Shown here: in pieces, positions 7,019-12,220 of the stretch
How positions within the stretch are numbered: position 1 is the stretch's first letter
Layout of the letters: the number at the start of each line of letters is the position of its first letter
The notes under the pieces: model-generated
Seen by the model: only the letters and a program-made list of their open reading frames with translations
The model's database searches: none
Told to the model about the DNA's origin: nothing
Position numbers and translations under genes: made by a program
Assembly (NCBI GenBank): GCA_002455255.1
Contig: DKKL01000050.1
Coordinates: forward strand, 22,305-34,524
Direction: 5' to 3'
Length of the DNA: 12,220 bases
Source: Candidatus Tepidiaquacellales bacterium UBA6667
GTDB taxonomy: Bacteria; Bacteroidota; Ignavibacteria; Tepidaquicellales; Tepidaquicellaceae

Positions 7019-8374
7019 ATGAGTAATATTTTAATAATTGATGATGAGCAGAGCATTATAGACTCTCTTTCTTTAATACTAAAAAAAGAAAAATATAATG
7101 TTACCGGTTGCACTGATGGTTATTCAGCTTTGAAGTTGCTGTCTGATAAAAAGTTTGATTTAATTTTGCTTGATATAAAAATGCCAAGAATGGATGGTCT
7201 TGAAGTTTTAACTGAAATTATGAAGTTGGATGAAGATAATGTAGTAATAATGATTTCCGGACATGGAACCGTTGAAACGGCTTTTGAAGCATCAAAATCC
7301 GGTGCATATAGTTTTTTACAAAAACCTTTGCCTGATTTGGTCGAACTGAGATTAATAATCAAAAATGCTGTGAGATTTAAACAAGCAAAAGATGAATTGA
7401 AGAAAATCCAAAATGAACTTTTGGAAAATTATAAAATTATCGGAAACTCTCAGGCTTTAAATCATATTAGGGATTTAATTACTAAATACTCGGACAGTAA
7501 TTCAAATATTTTTATCTATGGTGAAAGCGGTACCGGTAAAGAGCTTGTTGCAAGACAAATCCACCTAAATTCTAAACGTTCAAAAAATTCATTTGTTAAA
7601 ATTAATTGTGCAAACTTAATCCCCGATGAGATTGAAAATGAATTATTCGGATACATTAGTCGGCAGGGGATTCCCGTAAAAGGTAAATTTGAAGAAGCTC
7701 AAGGTGGCACTATTTATTTTGATGAAATTAGTAATTTAAATTCAGATGTTCAGTCAAAACTGTTGAAGGTCTTGGAAGAAAATAAATTTATTTCCGGATT
7801 TGACGGCAGTCAAATAAATATTGATATCAGATTTTTATTCTCTACTAATAAAGAAATAAATATCGAAATAGATGAAAACAGATTCAGAAATGATTTATTT
7901 CACAGAATTAATGTTTTACAAATCACTCTTCCTCCATTAAGAGATAGGGCTGATGATATTCCGGAACTTATTAAATATTATTCTGAAAAAATCTGTAAAT
8001 TTAATAATATTCCTCTGAAAAATTTTTCTCAAAATGCTGTATCTCTTTTACAGGAATTAAGATATCCCGGAAATATACGTGAACTTAAAAACTTATTGGA
8101 AAGATTATTAATCTCAATTGATAAAAATGTCATTAATGCCGAAGATATCGAAATAAATTCTTCAGGACAATCTAAAGAGCTCACCGAATTATTAAATAAA
8201 AATATCCCTCTAAGTGAATTTCAGAATGAATCTGAAAAAATGTTTATTAAAAAGATTTTGAATGATTATAAATATAATGTTTCGCAAACTGCCGATGCAC
8301 TTAAAATTCAAAGAAGCCACCTTTATAAATTAATGGCTAAATATAATATCCCGCTTCCAAGTAAAAGAAATTAA
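7019..8374 (+). CDS. NtrC-family response regulator (REC, AAA+, Fis HTH) lacking the GAFTGA loop
   Basis: The 451 residues form three domains. The receiver (1-122) has acidic pocket D8/D9, phosphoacceptor D52 in LILLDIKMP, Ser80 and Lys102 (QKP). The AAA+ domain (about 138-365) has Walker A GESGTGKE (168-175), Walker B GGTIYFDE (229-236), arginine-finger segment FRNDLFHR (289-296) and sensor II YPGNIREL (349-356). The Fis-type HTH (about 418-445) has QTADALKIQRSHLYKLMA. Normal relatives activate sigma-54 RNA polymerase through GAFTGA in the loop after ELFG. Here ELFG (208-211) is followed by YISRQGIPVK and then GKFEE, so the motif is absent and the loop is about four residues shorter than in NtrC. 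The protein can probably still bind DNA and ATP but may not engage sigma-54. No partner histidine kinase is adjacent. The ATG has no clear ribosome binding site. Confidence 0.93.
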   Translation: MSNILIIDDEQSIIDSLSLILKKEKYNVTGCTDGYSALKLLSDKKFDLILLDIKMPRMDGLEVLTEIMKLDEDNVVIMISGHGTVETAFEASKSGAYSFLQKPLPDLVELRLIIKNAVRFKQAKDELKKIQNELLENYKIIGNSQALNHIRDLITKYSDSNSNIFIYGESGTGKELVARQIHLNSKRSKNSFVKINCANLIPDEIENELFGYISRQGIPVKGKFEEAQGGTIYFDEISNLNSDVQSKLLKVLEENKFISGFDGSQINIDIRFLFSTNKEINIEIDENRFRNDLFHRINVLQITLPPLRDRADDIPELIKYYSEKICKFNNIPLKNFSQNAVSLLQELRYPGNIRELKNLLERLLISIDKNVINAEDIEINSSGQSKELTELLNKNIPLSEFQNESEKMFIKKILNDYKYNVSQTADALKIQRSHLYKLMAKYNIPLPSKRN

Positions 8375-8414
8375 AATTTTGGAACAGTATTTGCTCAATA
8401 TATGTTGAATTTAT

Positions 8415-10064
8415 ATGTCCAAAAAGATTATAAATATTGTTTTTATAGCATTTATTGTTGTTTTTATAAGCAAAAATAATGTATTTTCACAATACGCTCC
8501 GGAAGAAGAATGGGCTGCCCGATTTAATGGTGCTACTTCCGGAAATGATTTTTGTTATGATATTGAAGCTGACGCATCTGGTAATATTTATGCAACAGGT
8601 TTTGCTTTTATGAATTCCGGAAGAAAAATTGTAACTATAAAATATAATCCTCTCGGAACAATCGAATGGATTTCTGAATATGGACCTGCCCCGATTAATG
8701 AAACAACTGAACAAGTTAGAATAACTGTTGATATATCCGGAAATATAATAGTAACAGCACCATCTGCCGGTACCGGTGATGATATTGTTGTTTTAAAATA
8801 TAATAATAACGGAAATCTTCTATGGGATAAAAGATTTTCCGGACCCGGTAGTTTCTTTGATGAACCTCGTGCGATTACTACTGATGTTAACGGAAATATT
8901 TATATCTGCGGAAGAAATTGGATGGGCTCTAATGGTGATGATTTTATTACTTTGAAATATTCAGCAGGTGGTGAGTTAATTTGGTCAAAAACTTATAACG
9001 GGACAGGTAATAATAATGATCAGGCAAATTCAATTGCTGTTGATAATTCCGGAAATGTTTTTGTAACGGGGCAAAGTTTTGGTGTCGGGACTAATAGAGA
9101 TTATCTCACAATTAAATATAATTCTAATGGTGATACTTTATGGACTAAAAGATATTCCGGAACTTCAAACAGAGATGATATCCCGACTGTTATTAAAATA
9201 TTAAATGGAGATCCTATCATAACAGGTTATTCATATAATATTATGACTCGGAATGATTTCACTACAATCAGATACAATTCGGAAACCGGAAATCAAACTT
9301 GGATTGCAAAATATAACGGACCTACTGACAGCACGGAACGTGCTTTCTCTATGCATATAGATAATTCAGGAAATATTTTTGTTGCCGGTGACGGATTCAA
9401 AAGTACGCCAAATAATCTGGATATGCTTGTTGTGAAATATAATTCTTCAGGTGTTCAGCAATGGTTTACTTATTATAATCATCCTACACTATGGATTGAC
9501 AGAGCTTTTTCTGTAAAAACAGATGATTTCGGTAAAGTTTATCTCGGTGGTTATTCGTGGATTACTAATCGTGAATATGATTACAATATTGTTTGTTTAG
9601 AACCCGATGGAAAATTCTTTTGGAACATTACTTACAATGGACCTTTTTTTAAAACTGATTTATTATATGATATGGTGATTGTTAATAACAGGTTTATCTA
9701 TGCCGGCGGTTACAGTAGGGGAATTTCTTCAAATAATGATTATGCAGTTGTGAAATTTTCTCAGCAAGTTAATGTAAATAATATTTCTACAAAAATTCCA
9801 AATAATATTAATTTATATCAAAATTATCCAAATCCATTCAATCCGGTAACAAAAATAAAATTTGATATTCCAACTCAGTCAAAAGTTTCCTTAAAACTTT
9901 ACGATACCGGAGGAAGAGAAATAAAAAATCTTTTAGATTTGGAATTAAGTGCAGGGGAGTTTGAATATACTTTAAATGCTTCTGATTTGAATTCAGGTAT
10001 TTATTTTTATGTGTTATATTCAGGTGATTACAGAATAACTAAAAAACTTGTTCTGTTGAAATAA
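8415..10064 (+). CDS. Secreted SBBP-type beta-propeller protein with type IX secretion sorting domain
   Basis: The 549 residues begin with a signal peptide (about 1-26: basic start, hydrophobic core IVFIAFIVVFI, likely cut after VFSQ). Eight repeats of 52-54 residues follow. Each opens with W-x-x-x-[YF]-[NS]-G or a variant, with tryptophans at 33, 85, 137, 190, 243, 296, 350 and 403, and carries GN-[IV]-[YF]-[VA]-TG and D-x-x-x-[LV]-K-Y-N segments. These are SBBP-like beta-propeller repeats, so an eight-bladed propeller is plausible. A C-terminal sorting domain (about 458-549) starts NLYQNYPNPFNPVTKIKFDI and ends KKLVLLK. This is the type A signal recognised by the type IX secretion system for export and surface attachment. 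The target bound by the propeller is unknown. The metallophosphoesterase gene follows 17 bases later but encodes no signal peptide. Confidence 0.9.
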   Translation: MSKKIINIVFIAFIVVFISKNNVFSQYAPEEEWAARFNGATSGNDFCYDIEADASGNIYATGFAFMNSGRKIVTIKYNPLGTIEWISEYGPAPINETTEQVRITVDISGNIIVTAPSAGTGDDIVVLKYNNNGNLLWDKRFSGPGSFFDEPRAITTDVNGNIYICGRNWMGSNGDDFITLKYSAGGELIWSKTYNGTGNNNDQANSIAVDNSGNVFVTGQSFGVGTNRDYLTIKYNSNGDTLWTKRYSGTSNRDDIPTVIKILNGDPIITGYSYNIMTRNDFTTIRYNSETGNQTWIAKYNGPTDSTERAFSMHIDNSGNIFVAGDGFKSTPNNLDMLVVKYNSSGVQQWFTYYNHPTLWIDRAFSVKTDDFGKVYLGGYSWITNREYDYNIVCLEPDGKFFWNITYNGPFFKTDLLYDMVIVNNRFIYAGGYSRGISSNNDYAVVKFSQQVNVNNISTKIPNNINLYQNYPNPFNPVTKIKFDIPTQSKVSLKLYDTGGREIKNLLDLELSAGEFEYTLNASDLNSGIYFYVLYSGDYRITKKLVLLK

Positions 10065-10081
10065 TCATTACACTTTAACTC

Positions 10082-11302
10082 TTGAAAAGAAAACTTGAAG
10101 AATACATAAATCTTAAGCGAAGCCCGCTTCAAAATCATATTAAGACAGATTTAGCAATTGCTGAAGAACTTAACCTAAGTGAATATAATGCGATTAGAAG
10201 ACTTAATAACTATTTTAAGTATGGTGTTCTTAGTGGTGTTTGGCATTATTTTGTAAACAGAATCGGAAAAAAACATCCATTTCAAAACTATCAAAATCCT
10301 AATGACGATTCAAAAGACAAAGGTATTTATAAATTAACTGAAGATAAAAATCTTATTTCCCTTGTAAGTGATTGGGCATCTGATACTCCGGAATCTGATA
10401 AAATCGGTGAAATAATTAAATCACATAATCCTGATTTTACAATTCATCTTGGTGATACTTACTACGTCGGAACTAAAGAAGAAATATCAAATAATTTTTT
10501 TGAAAATTCTTCATGGCATAGAGGTAAGAAAGGTTCTTTTGCTCTAAATGGAAATCACGAAATGTATGCAAGAGGAATTTCCTATTTCAGAGATTTACTC
10601 CCAACACTTGGAATGTATGATGAATTAACTGAAAAATATACTGGGCAAAAGGCAAGTTATTTTTGTTTGGAAAATAATCATTGGAGAATAATTGCTCTCG
10701 ATACTGCATATAACTCACTATGGCTGCCACTGCTTGAGATAAAATATCCCGGTAAATGTAAACTTGAAAACGAATTATTAAATTGGCTAGAGAATACGCT
10801 AAATCTGAAAAACGATAAACGAGGCATTATCTTCTTATCGCATCATCAGAATTTTTCTGCATTTGAAGAAGATATTCCAAAGCCGGGGGAACAGTTAAAA
10901 AAAATTATTGGAGATAGGGAAGTTCTTTGGTTTTGGGGACATGAACACCGACTTGCAATTTATGATAAAAATTGTCTGAAAAACAATGTGAACGTTTACG
11001 GAAGATGTATCGGCAATGGTGGAATGCCTGTTGAAATTGTGAATGGTATTTCAAAATATCAAGAAAAAGTAATCGCTTTTGATAACAGGTCAAGATTTAA
11101 GATTAAAAACACTGATTTAGGGTTTAATGGATTTGCAAATCTTGAACTTGAAGGTGATAAATTAAAAATTAGTTATTACGATATAAAAAATGAACTCCTC
11201 GCAGAAGAAAACTGGAAATCAAATAATAATTCAGAAATTCGATTAGATTCTATCAAAATACTTAATGAAGAAATTTCTTTCAGCCAAACTGCTTCTGCCT
11301 GA
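10082..11302 (+). CDS. Calcineurin-like metallophosphoesterase, purple-acid-phosphatase-like motifs
   Basis: This 406-residue protein has no signal peptide or membrane segment and is probably cytoplasmic. Its five metal-binding blocks are in order: SDWAS with Asp97, GDTYY (124-128) with Asp125 and Tyr128, GNHE (157-160), FLSHH (251-255) and GHEHR (286-290). The GDxxY and D-W-x forms resemble purple acid phosphatases, whose tyrosine binds iron, although the first motif has Ala99 where they usually have Gly. It probably hydrolyses a phosphoester; the substrate is unknown. Residues 22-45 (TDLAIAEELNLSEYNAIRRL) look like a small helix-turn-helix. The start is TTG at 10082, and there is no in-frame ATG until around residue 161. 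It lies 17 bases after the propeller gene, and its last 23 bases overlap the convergent rlmB gene. Confidence 0.85.
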   Translation: MKRKLEEYINLKRSPLQNHIKTDLAIAEELNLSEYNAIRRLNNYFKYGVLSGVWHYFVNRIGKKHPFQNYQNPNDDSKDKGIYKLTEDKNLISLVSDWASDTPESDKIGEIIKSHNPDFTIHLGDTYYVGTKEEISNNFFENSSWHRGKKGSFALNGNHEMYARGISYFRDLLPTLGMYDELTEKYTGQKASYFCLENNHWRIIALDTAYNSLWLPLLEIKYPGKCKLENELLNWLENTLNLKNDKRGIIFLSHHQNFSAFEEDIPKPGEQLKKIIGDREVLWFWGHEHRLAIYDKNCLKNNVNVYGRCIGNGGMPVEIVNGISKYQEKVIAFDNRSRFKIKNTDLGFNGFANLELEGDKLKISYYDIKNELLAEENWKSNNNSEIRLDSIKILNEEISFSQTASA

Positions 11303-12029
11303 ATGATTCATATAATATTACACCGGCAGAAACTGAAACATTTAACGAATCAAATGTTGATGTCATTGGAATTCTTACTAATTCATCGCAATTTTTCTTT
11401 AGTATATCTCTCATTCCTTTTCCTTCACTGCCAAGGATTAATGCTATCGGTTTTTTAAAATCCCTTTCATAAGTATATTTATCTGCTTTTAAATCTGTTC
11501 CCATTATAAAATAACCGTGTTTTTTAAGATAAACTATCGTATTCACCAGATTAGTTTCTTTTGCTATTTTAATTTTGTTTGCAGCACCTGAAGATGTTTT
11601 TAATACTGTATGATTTACCTCTGCGGAGTTATGTCTGGGTATAACTATTCCGTCACAACCTAAACAAACTGCCGACCTTATGATTGCTCCGAGATTATGC
11701 GGATCTGTGATTTCATCCAGTAAAAGTAATAAAGGATATTTTATTTCTGATGCCCCTTCAACTATCTCCCTCAAATCGGCATACTTGAAATCTTTTATGA
11801 ATCCTATTACTCCTTGTGTGATTCCTTCATCTTTATTTTTCCTGTCAAAAAAATTTAAAAATTCTCTTGTCCTTAACATTAATACTTGAATCCCGTTTTC
11901 CTCAGCTATCTCTTTAATTCTGACTGATTTGGCTTCTGGTTTTAATGTTTTTAATAAAACTATTTTATTAAATTCTTTAGGATTAGATTTTAATAATTCA
12001 AGAACCGGATTTTTACCTATTACAAGCAT
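11280..12029 (-). CDS. rlmB: 23S rRNA 2'-O-ribose methyltransferase, RlmB/TrmH family (SpoU)
   Basis: This 249-residue SpoU-class methyltransferase uses S-adenosylmethionine to methylate the 2'-OH of a guanosine in 23S rRNA (G2251 in E. coli numbering, in the peptidyl-transferase P loop). The N-terminal L30e-like substrate-binding domain (1-80) starts VIGKNPVLELL. The knotted catalytic domain has motif 1 DEITDPHNLGAIIRSA (105-120) with Asn112 and Arg118, motif 2 LILGSEGKGM (197-206) and motif 3 IPMTSTFDSLNVSVSAGVIL (220-239). Length and motifs fit RlmB; a close TrmH-type paralogue acting on tRNA is less likely given the L30e domain. It is transcribed toward the metallophosphoesterase gene, and the two 3' ends overlap by 23 bases. 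The ATG at 12029 has no Shine-Dalgarno sequence. Confidence 0.93.
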   Translation of the reverse strand: MLVIGKNPVLELLKSNPKEFNKIVLLKTLKPEAKSVRIKEIAEENGIQVLMLRTREFLNFFDRKNKDEGITQGVIGFIKDFKYADLREIVEGASEIKYPLLLLLDEITDPHNLGAIIRSAVCLGCDGIVIPRHNSAEVNHTVLKTSSGAANKIKIAKETNLVNTIVYLKKHGYFIMGTDLKADKYTYERDFKKPIALILGSEGKGMRDILKKNCDELVRIPMTSTFDSLNVSVSAGVILYESFRQKQFG

Positions 12030-12080
12030 ACGATTTAAATTTATTATCTGATTTCAAAAATTTATTTTTACATATCTCAA

Positions 12081-12220
12081 TTGAATATCCAATCTAATTA
12101 TAAAATATTTTATTTAATATTCACATTTTTGATTTTACTCAATATGTATTGGGTGATTTCAATGAAGATATTACCGTTCACTGATCTGCCTAACCATCTT
12201 TCTGCCGCTACTATTGTTAA
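12081..12220 (+). CDS. N-terminus of an uncharacterised membrane protein (cut by window edge)
   Basis: An open frame with no stop runs from after a TAA at 12036 to the end of the window. The best start is TTG at 12081, giving 46 residues: MNIQSNYKIFYLIFTFLILL and then MYWVISMKILPFTDLPNHLS. The first 30 residues form a signal-anchor or first membrane helix. The segment PFTDLPNHLSAATIV resembles the short extracytoplasmic motif (D-[YL]-PNHLA) seen near the start of some large uncharacterised multi-helix, GT-C-like membrane proteins. Too little is present to assign a family, and ATGs at 12144 and 12162 are possible later starts. It is divergent from rlmB with 51 bases between the two starts. The coding call rests on the open frame, the hydrophobic helix and the recognisable motif. 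Confidence 0.55.
   Translation, partial: MNIQSNYKIFYLIFTFLILLNMYWVISMKILPFTDLPNHLSAATIV

Noticed and set aside
7640..7690. A frameshift or small deletion that removed the GAFTGA loop by error
   Set aside because: The flanking blocks ELFG and GKFEEAQGG are in the same frame with no stop, and the 12-base shortening is a multiple of three, so a simple frameshift is not needed. A sequencing artefact cannot be fully excluded.
8500..9760. A CRISPR-like or tandem DNA repeat array
   Set aside because: The repeated words are codon-level echoes of a protein repeat of about 53 residues (about 159 bases), with diverged sequence and no spacer structure.
1..12220. A defence system, mobile element or secretion cluster
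   Set aside because: I looked for transposases, integrases, toxin-antitoxin pairs, restriction or CRISPR genes, tRNAs and inverted terminal repeats and saw none. The genes are mainly core families, apart from one type IX cargo protein without secretion machinery nearby.

Overview
The window is a very AT-rich stretch (about 30% GC by eye, not computed) of what looks like an ordinary chromosome from the Bacteroidota/Chlorobiota/Ignavibacteriota (FCB) lineage. An ignavibacterial-type host is my best guess. The main clue is a secreted protein at 8415-10064 whose C-terminus carries the type IX secretion sorting domain with the YQNYPNPFNP hallmark. Other clues are the near absence of Shine-Dalgarno sequences before the genes and four genes that seem to start with TTG. 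The genus cannot be read from the sequence.

Left part, minus strand (1-2600). A probable operon runs ygfZ (2600-1782), fbaB (1778-714) and a 33-residue very basic protein (694-593), and ends at a strong hairpin terminator (541-569). Just beyond the terminator, in the same direction, is the start of an EamA/DMT-family transporter that runs off the left edge. A 298-base divergent intergenic region (2601-2898) separates this block from the plus-strand genes. It holds a good sigma70-type promoter facing right and a tandem 10-mer.

Middle, plus strand (2899-8374). A membrane-anchored TPR-like protein overlaps a GatB/YqeY-domain gene by one base, and a terminator follows (4032-4054). Five bases after its T-run a CvpA-family membrane protein begins, and the MutS2 ATPase follows one base after that gene's stop. 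Next comes an NtrC-type response regulator with receiver, AAA+ and Fis-type HTH domains. Its AAA+ domain lacks the GAFTGA loop that normally contacts sigma-54, which is the most interesting single observation in the window.

Right part (8415-12220). An eight-repeat SBBP beta-propeller protein destined for type IX export is followed after 17 bases by a cytoplasmic metallophosphoesterase with purple-acid-phosphatase-like motifs and a possible N-terminal HTH. The 3' end of that gene overlaps the convergent 3' end of rlmB (23S rRNA 2'-O-methyltransferase) by 23 bases. A divergent membrane-protein gene begins at about 12081 and is cut by the right edge.

I saw no tRNA, rRNA, CRISPR array, insertion sequence, phage gene or defence cassette. 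Most genes belong to well-known housekeeping families, and I do not find convincing evidence of a previously undescribed multi-gene system. The leads worth following are the GAFTGA-less regulator, the small basic protein, and the two terminators placed directly before start codons.
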